A stretch of DNA of 64,000 nt from Bartonella phoceensis (GCF_902825145.1 NZ_CADEAD010000001.1:1-64000), one strand, 5' to 3'; shown: positions 9,544 to 20,595, counted from the first letter of the stretch. Translations and numbers: made by a program. The notes: generated by a model not told the origin, from the letters alone.

Positions 9544-9876
9544 ATGAGACGAATAAAGATGTTTTATCAAAGCGATACACATGGTTTAATTCTATTTGTA
9601 CATCTCACTCCAAAGGCTTCTATTGATCGGATAATGGGAGTTGAGTGTAGGGATGATGGAAAGCAATATTTGGTTATACACCTCCGTGCTATTCCTGAAG
9701 ATGGAAAAGCAAATAGAGCTCTCATTAAATTTTTAGCGAAGCAATGGAAAATTCCATCTTCTTGTATTTATTTAAAAAGTGGTGCAACATCTCGCTATAA
9801 ACAGCTTCACTTCTCAATACATTTGGAAAAGCTAAAGCAGATATGGTTCTCTTTAGGAGAGTGTACCTCAAGATAA
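9544..9876 (+). CDS. DUF167 (YggU) family protein
   Basis: Small conserved protein of unknown function, 110 residues. Family features visible are LFVHLTPKASIDRI near residue 20, RAIPEDGKANRALIKFLAKQW (about 50-70) and the segment KSGATSRYKQLHF. AAAAAGG precedes ATG 9544; an internal ATG at 9559 (MFYQSD) would give a shorter form. Probably co-transcribed with yggT. The gene ends facing ppa. Confidence 0.88.
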   Translation: MRRIKMFYQSDTHGLILFVHLTPKASIDRIMGVECRDDGKQYLVIHLRAIPEDGKANRALIKFLAKQWKIPSSCIYLKSGATSRYKQLHFSIHLEKLKQIWFSLGECTSR

Positions 9877-9903
9877 AAGCCCATTCAAAAAAACAGGCTT
9901 TAT
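9873..9903. terminator. Weak bidirectional terminator between DUF167 gene and ppa
   Basis: Convergent genes are separated by a short hairpin ATAAAAGCC / GGCTTTAT with an A-rich loop. The A and T runs on either side could serve both strands. The stem is short. Confidence 0.4.
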
Positions 9904-9912
9904 TTGTAATCA

Positions 9913-10443
9913 CTACATCTCTTTATTGCACTTAATAGCTTGCTTGATCAATTCATGTGCAAAACTTTTATCACGCCATCCTTCAATTTTCGCCCATTTT
10001 CCAGGCTCAAGGTCTTTGTAATGTTCGAAAAAATGCTCAATTTGTTTTAGTGTAATTTCAGGCAGATTTGTATAGTCATGGATATTGATATAGCGTTTTG
10101 TTAATTTAGAACTAGGAACAGCAATAATCTTTTCATCTTTACCACCATCATCTTCCATAATGAGAGCTCCAATGGGGCGAACATTGATGACACAACCGGG
10201 AAGGAGTGGACGCGTATTACAGATAAGAACATCTATAGGATCACCATCATCTGAAAGTGTATGTGGAATAAAACCATAATTTCCTGGATAAACCATTGAT
10301 GTATGAAGAAAACGATCAACAAATAATGCCTCTGATTTTTTATCCATTTCATATTTTATTGGTTGACCACCAAGGGAGACTTCTACAATGACATTGATAT
10401 CTTCTGGCGGATTTTTGCCAACGGGGATTTCTTTAATATTCAT
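9913..10443 (-). CDS. ppa: Inorganic pyrophosphatase (family I)
   Basis: Hydrolyses pyrophosphate to phosphate and so drives biosynthetic reactions forward. The metal-binding signature [10 protein letters not shown] is near residue 65, followed by [18 protein letters not shown] and the conserved helix [20 protein letters not shown]. Length 176 is standard for the hexameric bacterial enzyme. The gene lies 63 bases downstream of typA on the same strand. Confidence 0.96.
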   Translation of the reverse strand: MNIKEIPVGKNPPEDINVIVEVSLGGQPIKYEMDKKSEALFVDRFLHTSMVYPGNYGFIPHTLSDDGDPIDVLICNTRPLLPGCVINVRPIGALIMEDDGGKDEKIIAVPSSKLTKRYINIHDYTNLPEITLKQIEHFFEHYKDLEPGKWAKIEGWRDKSFAHELIKQAIKCNKEM

Positions 10444-10506
10444 GTAAATATCCTTTCTGGGATGAAGCTAAGTATAATAAAATATTTGACTGAGAAAGCC
10501 ATAAAA

Positions 10507-12333
10507 TTAGCTTGAAGTTGATGCACGTATTTTTTCAAAACGTTTGCGTTCATTAGGATCCAGATAAAGTTTACGCAGACGAATATTTTTAGGAGTCACT
10601 TCTACAAGTTCATCATCTTGTATCCATGACAAGGCACGCTCTAATGTCATTTTAAGTGGAGGGGTCAATTTTACGGCTTCATCTTTTCCAGAAGCGCGCA
10701 TGTTGGTGAGTTTTTTTCCTTTTAAAACATTCACTTCTAAGTCGTTATCCCGTGAATGAATACCGATAATCATACCTTGATAGACTTTAACACCAGCATC
10801 GATTATCATAGGTCCACGATCTTCAAGATTAAAAAGAGCATACGCGACAGATTCACCATGATCATTTGAAATCATGACACCATTAACACGGCCACTAATG
10901 TCTCCTTTATAAGGTTCATAGGCATGGAAAAGACGGTTTATAATGGCTGTACCACGTGTATCGGTTAAAAGCTCAGATTGGTAGCCAATAAGTCCTCGCG
11001 TTGGTGCGTAAAAGACGAGACGGACACGATTTCCTCCAGAAGAACGTAATTCAACCATTTCGCCTTTACGTTCAGACATTTTTTGAACAACAGTTCCAGA
11101 ATATTCCTCATCAACGTCGATAACAACTTCCTCGATTGGTTCAAGAGTGCTTCCATTTTCATCTTTTTGCATAACGACACGTGGACGCGAAACGCTCAGC
11201 TCAAATCCTTCACGGCGCATATTTTCAATGAGAACGGCAAGTTGCAATTCTCCTCGTCCTGAAACGTAAAAGGAATCTTTATCGGCTGATTCTTCAATTT
11301 TAAGAGCTACATTTCCTTCCGCTTCTTTAAGCAGACGATCACGGATAACACGGCTTGTTACTTTATCTCCTTCAGTTCCCGCAAGGGGACTATCATTGAC
11401 AAGAAAGCTCATAGTAACAGTGGGAGGATCAATGGGTTGAGCAGTAAGAGGCTCAGTGACGGAAGGATCACAGAAAGTATCCGCAACGGTACCTTTTTGT
11501 AGACCTGCAATTGCTACAATATCACCAGCACCACTTTCTTCAATAGGCTGCCGTTCCAGACCACGAAATGCCAAAATTTTCGAAATACGTCCAGTTTCTA
11601 GTATCTTTCCATCTTGCCCAAGAACTTTGATACTTTGATTAGATTTTATAGAGCCTGAATGAATACGGCCTGTAATAATCCGTCCAAGAAATTGATCTGC
11701 TTCAAGAATAGTTCCGATCATACGGAATGGTCCCTCTGCTACACTAGGAGAAGGGACATGGCGAGTTACGAGATCAAACAAAGGACTAAGTCCTTGATCT
11801 TTTGGTCCTTCGGGCGATTCAGCCATCCATCCATCACGACCTGATCCGTACAGAATGGGAAAATCAAGCTGTTCATCGGTTGCATCAAGAGCAGCAAAAA
11901 GGTCAAAAACCTCATTAATAACTTCATCAGCACGTGCATCAGCGCGATCAATCTTATTGATAGCGACAATCGGGCGTAAACCTACTTTCAATGCTTTTCC
12001 AACAACAAATTTTGTTTGCGGCATTGGACCTTCAGCGGCATCAACAAGCACAATTGCTCCATCAACCATGTTCAAAATACGTTCGACTTCTCCACCAAAA
12101 TCAGCGTGGCCCGGTGTGTCAACAATGTTAATTCGGGTATCTTTCCAAACAACAGATGTGACTTTTGCTAGGATTGTAATTCCGCGTTCTTTTTCAATGT
12201 CGTTTGAATCCATCATACGCTCACTGGTACGCTGATTATCGCGAAAGTTTCCTGATTGCTTGAGAAGCTCGTCTACGAGCGTTGTTTTGCCATGGTCAAC
12301 ATGGGCAATGATGGCGATATTGCGCAATTGCAT
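10507..12333 (-). CDS. typA: Ribosome-associated translational GTPase TypA/BipA
   Basis: EF-G-like GTPase that helps 50S assembly and stress adaptation. G motifs: [15 protein letters not shown] (G1, residue 10 onward), RGITILAK (G2), [14 protein letters not shown] (G3) and NKIDRADAR (G4). Domain II and the BipA-specific C-terminal domain follow, including [19 protein letters not shown] at the end. It is 608 residues, full length. Upstream is a long gene-poor stretch, so the promoter is probably there. Confidence 0.96.
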   Translation of the reverse strand: MQLRNIAIIAHVDHGKTTLVDELLKQSGNFRDNQRTSERMMDSNDIEKERGITILAKVTSVVWKDTRINIVDTPGHADFGGEVERILNMVDGAIVLVDAAEGPMPQTKFVVGKALKVGLRPIVAINKIDRADARADEVINEVFDLFAALDATDEQLDFPILYGSGRDGWMAESPEGPKDQGLSPLFDLVTRHVPSPSVAEGPFRMIGTILEADQFLGRIITGRIHSGSIKSNQSIKVLGQDGKILETGRISKILAFRGLERQPIEESGAGDIVAIAGLQKGTVADTFCDPSVTEPLTAQPIDPPTVTMSFLVNDSPLAGTEGDKVTSRVIRDRLLKEAEGNVALKIEESADKDSFYVSGRGELQLAVLIENMRREGFELSVSRPRVVMQKDENGSTLEPIEEVVIDVDEEYSGTVVQKMSERKGEMVELRSSGGNRVRLVFYAPTRGLIGYQSELLTDTRGTAIINRLFHAYEPYKGDISGRVNGVMISNDHGESVAYALFNLEDRGPMIIDAGVKVYQGMIIGIHSRDNDLEVNVLKGKKLTNMRASGKDEAVKLTPPLKMTLERALSWIQDDELVEVTPKNIRLRKLYLDPNERKRFEKIRASTSS

Positions 12334-13178
12334 AAATTTTCTTCTTTTCGTTTAATGAAATTTCGTTTAAGCCAACGTTTTTGTGGGCCTTACTTCAATC
12401 TTACAAGACCTTTTACATGTTTTTTTATAATTTTGGAAGATGGAGGAAATATTTTTATGGTAAGGCGTTTGCAGAGACTTTTGAGATTCTGTTGATTTAG
12501 AAAATTTTCCAAAAAAATTTTCGATACGTAAGCACTTCATATGGAATATGTGCTAAGAAAACAAAGAGTATCCATTTGCTCTTTTGTAATAAAGTTCGCA
12601 CCTTAGTTTTTTCTTGTCAATAAATATCTAAATTCAATGAAGTTATATTTTAGAAGATTATCGGTTTATAATAAATAGAGTGATCATTATTTTCTCTATT
12701 AATTTACATTGCTCAATACAAAGAATACTTTTTCATTTATTATGAATGAAAAAAATCAGTTATTTGCACATTAAAAGTAAAGATTGATATGTGGAAAAAT
12801 TATTTGAGAAAGAATGAAACATGTGTCCAATAAACTGTCTTAATACAAAAGTAATTGTAGCATTAGGAACTGAAAAATAAACTGATAGCGCTAGCTTATA
12901 TGTATTTTCTTTCACATTGCACTTGTTCTCATCTTTAATGGATACAGATTCTCTCTTCTAAAATTGCTTTTATAGAGATGTTTCTCTCTTGATTTGCTAT
13001 TGAACAATTTTTACTCAATCCATAATAAAAAGCATTTCAAATCATGAATTATGACGGCATACAGAGATCCTGTCTAAGATATGTGGTGCTATTTTATGTT
13101 TTTAAAAATCATGTTTTTTCTAACCATTGCTTACAGAGAAGAAATTTAAAGTTATATAAGGTGCGTTTGTATCCCCTA
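12334..13178. other. Long AT-rich spacer between typA and mgtE
   Basis: About 845 bases with no gene I can support. The opposite-strand frame running out of typA ends at 12495 and looks like a shadow. A 12-codon frame (ATG at 12457) follows GGAGG but is too short to call. I see no tRNA, repeat or family-like peptide in the six frames. It could be a decayed gene or a regulatory spacer. Confidence 0.5.
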
Positions 13179-14555
13179 TTATAGCAGAGTTCCAGACAAA
13201 ATAAGGGAAGCAACAGAAAAGTAGATCACAATTCCCATCACATCCACTAAAGTTGCGACAAGAGGAGCTGAAGCACTTGCTGGGTCGAACCCAAAACCTT
13301 TAAGGATAAAGGGAAGCATAGAGCCGGATAAAGAACCAAAGGTGACAATTCCAACTAAAGCTGTGCCCACTGTTATGGCAATGAACATCCAATGTTCACC
13401 ATAGTTATAAATACCGAACTCTTGCCAAAGAGCAATACGCACCATTCCAATAACTCCCAGTAAAAGGCCAAGGGATATCCCTGCTGGAATTTCACGGATG
13501 ATAATTTTCCACCAGTCTTTGAGTGTGAGTTCACGTAAAGCGAGTGCACGAATAATAAGTGATGTAGCTTGCGAACCAGAATTTCCTCCTGAACTCATGA
13601 TAAGAGGAATAAACAGTGTAAGAGTGATTGCTTTTTCGAGTTCTGTTTCAAAATACTGCATAGCGCTTGCGGTTAACATTTCGCCAAGAAAAAGGAGTGC
13701 AAGCCAACCACCACGTTTTTTCATCATCCCGAGAAAATTGATCTGCATATAAGGTTTATCAAGGGCTTCCATACCCCCAAACTTATAAGCATCTTCACTC
13801 ATTTCATCGACCATTGTGTCAAGTACGTCATCAACTGTCACAATACCAATAACATGATTACTCTCATCAATTACCGGTACAGAGAGAAGATCGTGGCGCT
13901 GAAAAAGACGTGCAATATCTTCATGATGTGTAAAGGGGGATATCGCTATGGGTGTGTCATGTGTAGAGACGTTTAAAATTTTATCATCTGGTGAAGCAAG
14001 AATAAGGTTACGCAGTGAAACAGCTTTGAGAAGAGTTCCCGTTTTGGGGTCAATCACATAGCTTGTATAGACTGTCTCACGTGTTCGTTCGACGTCGCGA
14101 ATGTGATCCAGAGTTTTTTTTACGGTCCAGTTTGCGGGGACAGCTATAAACTCTGTAGTCATCAGTGCACCGGCTGTATGATCAGGATAACTGGTAAGTT
14201 TTTTTAGTTCAGCACGCGTTAAGGGTTTGAGCAATGCATAAAGCCGCGTACGGGTTTCTTTATCCATTTCCTGAAAAACGTCGGCAGCGGCGTCAGCAGA
14301 CATGCCATCAAGAATTTCTACGGAACGATTAACAGGGAGAAGTTCAAGAATAGCTGCTGGCTGCTCAAGCTCTGGTTTATCAAAGAGTTCAATGGTATAA
14401 TCCAGAGGTAAAAGGCTTAAGATAGCTATGCGTTCCATAATATCGAGACCATTGATAATATCAATCGAATCGGCAAAATGATAATTTTTCAATTCTTCGG
14501 CAAGAGCTTCAGGAGAAGAATTTTTGAAGTCGAAGGTCGTTTTAATTTCAGTCAT
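13179..14555 (-). CDS. mgtE: Magnesium transporter MgtE
   Basis: Mg2+ channel/transporter of the inner membrane, gated by cytoplasmic magnesium. Order of domains: superhelical MgtE N domain (about 30-130, with DYTIELFDKPELEQPAAILELL), two CBS domains (about 135-255), then the membrane domain with five hydrophobic helices (about 285-458) containing SSGGNSGSQATSLIIRALA. Length 458 is typical. No magnesium riboswitch is recognisable upstream. Flanked on both sides by long spacers, so it is probably monocistronic. Confidence 0.95.
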   Translation of the reverse strand: MTEIKTTFDFKNSSPEALAEELKNYHFADSIDIINGLDIMERIAILSLLPLDYTIELFDKPELEQPAAILELLPVNRSVEILDGMSADAAADVFQEMDKETRTRLYALLKPLTRAELKKLTSYPDHTAGALMTTEFIAVPANWTVKKTLDHIRDVERTRETVYTSYVIDPKTGTLLKAVSLRNLILASPDDKILNVSTHDTPIAISPFTHHEDIARLFQRHDLLSVPVIDESNHVIGIVTVDDVLDTMVDEMSEDAYKFGGMEALDKPYMQINFLGMMKKRGGWLALLFLGEMLTASAMQYFETELEKAITLTLFIPLIMSSGGNSGSQATSLIIRALALRELTLKDWWKIIIREIPAGISLGLLLGVIGMVRIALWQEFGIYNYGEHWMFIAITVGTALVGIVTFGSLSGSMLPFILKGFGFDPASASAPLVATLVDVMGIVIYFSVASLILSGTLL

Positions 14556-14909
14556 AACAAAGTACCTTCCGAAAAATTGAAGAATTATAAATTCAGATCA
14601 TAGATAAGATAAGATAAAACAAAATTCTAAAAATTTTAAAAAAAACGTTCCCCAATTGCACTCTTCCAATTGTTAATATTTAAAATAAAGTCAAGGATAG
14701 ATTGCAGGTTATAAACAATTTCATGAATAAAGTATGTAGGATTCACATTTTTGTTTATCTCCTCATAACAAAGATATCCTTTAGTTCTGCTCTTAAAAGA
14801 GAGACCTAAAAGGTATTTTTGAAGTTCAATAAATAAATTTAGTATATTATCAATTTATGTCGTGAAGGTAATCATTATTACATTAAATTTATAATGGAGA
14901 GAGTGTGTT
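14556..14909. other. Divergent spacer between mgtE and dcp
   Basis: About 350 AT-rich bases holding the promoters of two divergent genes. I see no gene and no convincing operator. GGAGAG just before 14910 is the dcp ribosome binding site. Confidence 0.5.
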
Positions 14910-16934
14910 ATGACAAAAGCAGCAGTGCTGGACTGGAAGGGATTTTCGGGGCTTCCGGATTTTTTTTCAATAAGTGATGAAGATTTTAAACCCGCTTTTG
15001 AAAAAGCTCTTCAAGAAGCAGAAGAAGAACTAGAGATGATTGCGAGAGTGAAAGAACCACCAACGTTTGAAAATTTTTTGCAACCTTTTGAACTTTCTGG
15101 CAAAGCACTTGATCGTGTATGTTCAATATTTTTCTTGCGTTCAGGTGCACATAGTAACGCGTTGATTCAGCAGTTAGAACGAGAGTTTGTTGTAAAACTT
15201 TCTCATTATTCTTCGAAAATAATGATGGATGCACGAATATTTGCCAAAATGGATGCACTCTATAAACAATCAAAGCAGGGCATGTATGATAGTGAAACAA
15301 CACGTGTGCTTGAATTATGGTGGAAAAAATTCGTTTGTAATGGTGCAAAACTTGATGAAGAAAGTAAAGAACGACTTGTAAAAATTAATGAGAAGCTTGC
15401 CTTTTTAAGTGCTACTTTTGGCCAGCATGTCTTAAAAGATGAAGCTGAATGGATTTTACTTTTAAAACAGACAGATTTATCTGGTTTGCCTGATGATCTT
15501 ATAGCTTCAATGAAGGAAATTGCGCGAGCGAGAGGTCATGAAGGTGCTTATGCATTAACCTTAGCACGTTCAATTGTTGAGCCTTTTCTAAAATTCTCTC
15601 ATCGTCGTGATTTGCGTGAGAATGCATTCCAAGCTTGGGTTAAACGTGGGGAAAATAATAATGAAAATGATAATTGCGCTATTATTTCAGAGATTATTGC
15701 ACTGAGAGATGAGAAAGCTAAATTATTAGGATATAAATCCTTCGCAGATTTAAAACTTGATAATACTATGGCAAAAAGTGTTGATGCGGTTATGGATTTA
15801 CTCACGCCTGTGTGGGAACGAGCAAGAGCTAAGGCTTCTAGTGAACAAATTGAATTGCAGAACTTTGCAAATAATCAGGGAAGCAATGAAACTTTAAAGG
15901 CGTGGGATTGGCGTTATTATGCTGAAAAACTTCGCTCTGAAAAATTTTCTTTTGATGGTTCTGAAATTAAATATTATTTTCAGCTTGATCGCATGATTAA
16001 AGCGGCTTTTGGAGTAGCAGGAAAACTCTTTGGCATTACATTTGAAGAAAAAAGTGATGTTACACTTTGGCATCCTGATGCACGTTTGTGGGAAGTAAGA
16101 AAATCTGATGGAAGCTTGCTTGGACATTTTATTGGTGATTATTTTGCGCGTCCTTCAAAACGGTCTGGTGCATGGATGAACGGACTGCAATCCCAACATA
16201 AATTGGCTGGCGGACAAAAGCCTATTATCTACAATATTTGTAATTTTGCTAAGCCACCCAAAGGTGAGATTGCTCTTTTATCACTTGAAGATGCACGTAC
16301 GCTTTTTCACGAATTTGGTCATGCATTGCATGGTTTGCTTTCTGATGTAACATGGCCATCTGTATCAGGAACATCCGTCTCGCGCGATTTTGTTGAATTT
16401 CCATCTCAGCTTTACGAACATTGGTTAACAGTACCAGAAGTTTTAAAATCTTATGCGACACATACAAAAACAGGGCTTCCTATGCCACAAACATTGATGG
16501 ATAAAGTTTTATCTGCACAGATATTTAATGCTGGTTTTGCTGCAGTTGAATTTATCTCATCGGCTCTAGTGGATATGGCTTTTCATCAGGGAAAAACGGT
16601 AACTGATCCAACAATATTTGAGCGTCAGGAATTAGAAAAGTTGCAAATGCCCAACACTATTACTATGCGTCATCGTCCTGCACATTTTACGCATATATTT
16701 TCAGGAGATGGTTATGCCGCTGGCTACTATTCTTATATGTGGTCGGAAGTACTCGATGCTGATGCTTTTCAAGCTTTTGAAGAAACAGGTGATGTTTTTA
16801 ATTCGGAACTTGCTGATCGCTTAAAGCGTTTTATTTATTCTGCTGGAGGAAGCCGTGATCCAGAGGAACTCTATAAAGCATTTCGGGGACGATTACCTTC
16901 ACCAGAAGCTATGATAAAAAAACGTGGGTTGTAA
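14910..16934 (+). CDS. dcp: M3 family peptidyl-dipeptidase Dcp
   Basis: Zinc metallopeptidase that releases dipeptides from the C-terminus of oligopeptides. The active site LFHEFGHALHGLL is near residue 470, and the following block SGTSVSRDFVEFPSQLYEHW matches Dcp better than oligopeptidase A. The C-terminal GDGYAAGYYSYMWSEVLDADAF block is also conserved. No signal peptide is seen, so it is likely cytoplasmic. Length 674 is close to the family norm. GGAGAG precedes the ATG, and a hairpin terminator follows. Confidence 0.9.
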   Translation: MTKAAVLDWKGFSGLPDFFSISDEDFKPAFEKALQEAEEELEMIARVKEPPTFENFLQPFELSGKALDRVCSIFFLRSGAHSNALIQQLEREFVVKLSHYSSKIMMDARIFAKMDALYKQSKQGMYDSETTRVLELWWKKFVCNGAKLDEESKERLVKINEKLAFLSATFGQHVLKDEAEWILLLKQTDLSGLPDDLIASMKEIARARGHEGAYALTLARSIVEPFLKFSHRRDLRENAFQAWVKRGENNNENDNCAIISEIIALRDEKAKLLGYKSFADLKLDNTMAKSVDAVMDLLTPVWERARAKASSEQIELQNFANNQGSNETLKAWDWRYYAEKLRSEKFSFDGSEIKYYFQLDRMIKAAFGVAGKLFGITFEEKSDVTLWHPDARLWEVRKSDGSLLGHFIGDYFARPSKRSGAWMNGLQSQHKLAGGQKPIIYNICNFAKPPKGEIALLSLEDARTLFHEFGHALHGLLSDVTWPSVSGTSVSRDFVEFPSQLYEHWLTVPEVLKSYATHTKTGLPMPQTLMDKVLSAQIFNAGFAAVEFISSALVDMAFHQGKTVTDPTIFERQELEKLQMPNTITMRHRPAHFTHIFSGDGYAAGYYSYMWSEVLDADAFQAFEETGDVFNSELADRLKRFIYSAGGSRDPEELYKAFRGRLPSPEAMIKKRGL

Positions 16935-16940
16935 GAGATG

Positions 16941-16971
16941 ACGGTATGGTGTGAGCCATACCGTTGTTGTG
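16941..16971 (+). terminator. Terminator after dcp
   Basis: Stem ACGGTATGG / CCATACCGT (9 bp) with loop TGTGAG, followed by a T-rich tract. It starts six bases after the dcp stop. Confidence 0.7.
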
Positions 16972-17066
16972 TTCTTTTCTACGGTTGGGGTTTATGCAAA
17001 ATTATGGTCATATAAACGGGAGTTTTTCATTTGTGGAGCAAATGAAAATTTCGTACTTTAAAGTTA

Positions 17067-18134
17067 TCAGGGGAAAGAAAAATTATCAGCACGATCTTTT
17101 TGATGACCATTTTCCGGAGGCCACGATCTTTTTATGAATCTTTGATCGATTTTATTGATTAATTCAGTATTTTGTTGTGCTATATCATGAAGGCTCATAG
17201 GAGATTGACGTTCAATCTTTCGTGCTGCTTGCGTAAATTTTAGAGTATTGAGATTGACCAAAAGTGGATTTTCATGGGGAAGTGTATGAAAATTTAAAAT
17301 ATTTTCCAATTTTTTTTCTAAATAAGAAGCAAGTTTTCTTTTTCCTTCAGGGGTAAAATTCATACCATCATGTGCACGTAATCTAACGACTTTTCCGTTT
17401 ATATCATAGCCTGAAAAAGAAAATTGTCCGCGTTCATCAATGAAAGCATTCCAAATATCGATAAAATATCCTCCTGCTGCTTCTGTTTTTTGTTTGTAGA
17501 GCTCATTAAGAATTTTCATTTTTTGTGTCAAATTATCATTTCCAAAAGCAGGTTGTCCCATCCATATCCACGGTTTCCCTGAAATATGAAGGTTTTCAGC
17601 AATTTCGGAAATTCTCTGCTTGTAGGCATTGAGCCATTCTGGCTGCATTGTATTGAATACGCCATAAGACGTTGTTATTGGTTGATTATCATTAGCACCA
17701 ATCACTATGATAATAACGTCGGGTTTATTTTTATCAATGAGCTTAGAAATATGACTTTTCCAAGAAGTTTGATCAGTGCGGACCAAACCAGAATTCGGTA
17801 TCGTATGATTTATGATGATAATATCACGATTATCCATAAAAAACTTCTTAAGCGCATCGGCAACAGCAGAAGCTACAAAGTCCCCTATAACGAGAATGCG
17901 TTTTGCATTTTCTTTTTTTATTTTTTGTACGGATTTTTGTGTTACAGTCTTTTTTTGTGGTTTGTATCTCTTCTGTTCTATAATTTGTGGGTGTTGTTGT
18001 GGTTGCTCTTGTTTGTTCTGTTCTACCAACCATTTAAAAAAATTCGTCGCTTTACTTGGAGATGGTTGTATGACACTTACAACGAAGAGCGAGAACAACA
18101 AGAAGATTAAGTATATCGGGCATGAATACGACAA
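17067..18134 (-). CDS. DUF459 SGNH/GDSL-hydrolase-like exported protein, catalytic residues altered
   Basis: Exported or membrane-anchored protein: residues about 8-30 form a signal/anchor helix, then comes a Gln/Lys-rich linker (about 35-75), then an SGNH-type domain (about 78-280). Block I reads VIGDFVASA, with Phe where GDSL enzymes have the nucleophilic Ser. Block III is VIGANDNQ. Block V reads HDGMNFTPEG, with Asn where the family usually has His. Some DUF459 members carry GDF, so the first change may be a family trait. The TTG start has GGAG 8 bases upstream. Located 16 bases downstream of the lytic transglycosylase gene, so it may belong to wall metabolism. Confidence 0.75.
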   Translation of the reverse strand: MSYSCPIYLIFLLFSLFVVSVIQPSPSKATNFFKWLVEQNKQEQPQQHPQIIEQKRYKPQKKTVTQKSVQKIKKENAKRILVIGDFVASAVADALKKFFMDNRDIIIINHTIPNSGLVRTDQTSWKSHISKLIDKNKPDVIIIVIGANDNQPITTSYGVFNTMQPEWLNAYKQRISEIAENLHISGKPWIWMGQPAFGNDNLTQKMKILNELYKQKTEAAGGYFIDIWNAFIDERGQFSFSGYDINGKVVRLRAHDGMNFTPEGKRKLASYLEKKLENILNFHTLPHENPLLVNLNTLKFTQAARKIERQSPMSLHDIAQQNTELINKIDQRFIKRSWPPENGHQKDRADNFSFP

Positions 18135-18149
18135 ATACTTTACTCCAAA

Positions 18150-19394
18150 TTATTGTTTTCGAAGAAGAAAAAGAACTTCACGAGTTGGATATCCATTAGC
18201 CGTTAAGCCGTGTCGTAGTTGAAAAGCTTTAAGTGCTTTTCGAGAGACGGTACCGATTTTGCCATCAATTTCTCCTTTATAATAGCCAAGTGCCATTAAG
18301 CGAGATTGCAATTCTTTGCGCTCATGGAAAGTAAGAGGTTCGAATGGTCTTTGCCAATCCTGAATCAATCCAGGATGTCCAGCAATGCGGTTAGCGAGAA
18401 GGGCGACCGCGAAAGCATAGCGATCTGCATTATTATAACGTTTAAGCACAAAGAAATTTTTTGTTACTAAAAATATCGGCCCTTTTAGTCCATCTGGATA
18501 TTTCAATATTGCACGTTCAGGTGATAAAGGCAAAGGCTGTCCGTTCGCGTGTTTTACACCTAGCTTTGCCCATTGCTCAAAGGAATGCCAATCTTCGGGG
18601 AGGTTTTTCCCTTGTGGCAATTTAACTTCTACTCCCCAAGGAAGGTTAGGTTGCCAACCATTCATGTGGAGAAGATTAGCAGCAGTAGCTAAAGCATCTG
18701 GGACAGAAGTCCAGATATCACGTCGTCCATCTCCATTCATGTCAATGGCGTAGGCAAGATAACTGCTTGGAATAAATTGCGTATGTCCCATTGCACCGGC
18801 CCAAGATCCAGTAAGTTGTACACGTCTAATTTCACCGCTTTGGAGAATTTTCATGGCAGCAATGAGTTGTGCCTGTGCATATTTTGCACGTTTTTTATCA
18901 GCATAGGCTAGGGTTGCAAGTGAGCGAATGGTATCACGCATTACACCTTTATTTGCTAAAATTTTTCCATAATTGCTTTCCATTGACCAAATAGCTAGGA
19001 GAATATTACGGTCAACACCAAAACGTTGCTCAATTTGAGGCAACCACTTTTGCCATTTTTGAGCTTGGCGCTGTCCTTCCACAATCGCAATATCATGAAC
19101 ACGATTGTCGAAGTAGTTCCATGAAGGATCAACAAATTCTGGTTGATATGCGGCCCTTTTTAAGACTTCTGGATCAATTGCACTGATACCTTGAAAAGCT
19201 ATATCAAACGTGGAGGATGAAATATTGTTGGCAAGAGCTGTTTTTCTAAATTCTTTAATCCAGTATTTAAAACCACTATCAGCGTGTAAAAATTGTGCAA
19301 AAAACATGTAAAAAGCGGTAAAACCTATGATAAGAGTTCCTCGATTGATCAATTTCTTTAAAGAAGAAAAAGTTTTAGATTCTGTTTTTTGCAT
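18150..19394 (-). CDS. Lytic murein transglycosylase (MltB/SLT_2 type) with peptidoglycan-binding domain
   Basis: Cleaves peptidoglycan glycan strands to anhydro-muropeptides. N-terminal hydrophobic segment (about residues 20-38) for export; catalytic domain about 50-340 with glutamate in AIWSMESNYGKI and the block GAMGHTQFIPSSYLAYAIDMNGDGRRDIW; C-terminal PG_binding_1 domain about 350-410 (LQSRLMALGYYKGEIDGKIG). ATG 19394 was chosen because AAGGGGA lies 9 bases upstream; an ATG at 19439 has no such site. Likely in one transcript with the DUF459 gene. Confidence 0.9.
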   Translation of the reverse strand: MQKTESKTFSSLKKLINRGTLIIGFTAFYMFFAQFLHADSGFKYWIKEFRKTALANNISSSTFDIAFQGISAIDPEVLKRAAYQPEFVDPSWNYFDNRVHDIAIVEGQRQAQKWQKWLPQIEQRFGVDRNILLAIWSMESNYGKILANKGVMRDTIRSLATLAYADKKRAKYAQAQLIAAMKILQSGEIRRVQLTGSWAGAMGHTQFIPSSYLAYAIDMNGDGRRDIWTSVPDALATAANLLHMNGWQPNLPWGVEVKLPQGKNLPEDWHSFEQWAKLGVKHANGQPLPLSPERAILKYPDGLKGPIFLVTKNFFVLKRYNNADRYAFAVALLANRIAGHPGLIQDWQRPFEPLTFHERKELQSRLMALGYYKGEIDGKIGTVSRKALKAFQLRHGLTANGYPTREVLFLLRKQ

Positions 19395-19665
19395 TTTTAA
19401 ATTCCCCTTAATATTTAAATATTTTAATACGCAAAACATTATTTTGTATTTGGTGTTATTGACGATGTTATCAAGCGTATAAAAAAGCTAAAACAAATTA
19501 TTTGTTTAAGGGAATGTTCTCAATGGATTATTATACTCTTGCATCTCTTTCCTGTCCATTATAATGGCAATCAAAACAATAAGATATCTTTTTTACCATT
19601 TGGTAAAAACATATGTTAAATGAATTTATAAAGCTATACGATGAATGAGGGGTAGGAGGGTGTAA

Positions 19666-20556
19666 ATGTGTAAAATCCGGAAAGCAGTATTTCCCGTGGC
19701 TGGTCTTGGTACACGTTTTCTTCCTGCAACAAAAACAATTCCTAAAGAAATGCTGACTGTTGTTGATAAGCCGGTTATTCAATATGTTGTAGATGAGGCT
19801 CGTGAAGCTGGTATTGAGCATTTTATCTTTGTTACTGGGCGCAATAAAGCAGTCATTGAGGATTATTTTGATGCGCAAGTTGAATTATATACAACCCTTG
19901 CAGAACGTGGTAAAAGAGAAGAACTTGAACATTTGCACGATTTACAACCTCCACCTGGTACGACTTCTTTTACGCGCCAACAGCAGCCTTTAGGGTTAGG
20001 GCATGCCCTTTGGTGTGCACGTGAGTTGGTTGGAGAGGAGCCTTTTGCTTTATTGTTACCGGATATGCTTATACAAGCTAAAAAGGGATGTCTTTCTGAG
20101 ATGATAAATCTCTATAAGGAAACCGGTGGAGGAAATATTATTGCTGTTCAGGAGTGCGATCCTGAAGAAGTGCATAAATATGGTATTGTTGGAAAAGGCA
20201 AGCAGATAGCAAACGGTTTTAAAATTACAAAAATGATAGAAAAACCAACAAAAGGAACAGCGTCATCAAATCTGTACATCAATGGACGTTATATTTTACA
20301 ACCAGAAATTTTTAACATTCTCTCTAATCAAAAACGAGGAACGGGAAATGAAATTCAATTAACAGATGCAATGGTGAGGCTTTTAAGTGAGCAGGATTTT
20401 TTTGGTTTCCAATTAGAAGGACTTACCTTTGATTGTGGTTCTAAAACTGGTTTTATTGAAGCCAATGTTGCATTCTCTTTGGCACGCGCTGATATGCATT
20501 GCCAAGTCTCTGCCTCATTAAAAAATTTACTAGAAACCATTAAAGTTGAAAAATGA
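19666..20556 (+). CDS. galU: UTP-glucose-1-phosphate uridylyltransferase
   Basis: Makes UDP-glucose for envelope glycans and lipopolysaccharide. The nucleotide-binding signature [17 protein letters not shown] is at residues 12-28; further conserved blocks are [21 protein letters not shown] and [16 protein letters not shown] near the end. At 296 residues it is full length. The ATG follows AGGAGGG with good spacing. kdsD follows closely, linking two steps of envelope sugar metabolism. Confidence 0.96.
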   Translation: MCKIRKAVFPVAGLGTRFLPATKTIPKEMLTVVDKPVIQYVVDEAREAGIEHFIFVTGRNKAVIEDYFDAQVELYTTLAERGKREELEHLHDLQPPPGTTSFTRQQQPLGLGHALWCARELVGEEPFALLLPDMLIQAKKGCLSEMINLYKETGGGNIIAVQECDPEEVHKYGIVGKGKQIANGFKITKMIEKPTKGTASSNLYINGRYILQPEIFNILSNQKRGTGNEIQLTDAMVRLLSEQDFFGFQLEGLTFDCGSKTGFIEANVAFSLARADMHCQVSASLKNLLETIKVEK

Positions 20557-20595
20557 TGTAGATCTCTCATTTAATTTCATTTATCATATTTGATT

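Noticed and set aside
12457-12495. 12-codon frame behind GGAGG downstream of the typA start region
   Set aside because: Too short to judge; the GGAGG may be chance in purine-rich DNA.
18330-18350. GGTTCGAAT tRNA-like T-loop sequence
   Set aside because: It lies inside the lytic transglycosylase coding region and no cloverleaf can be built around it.
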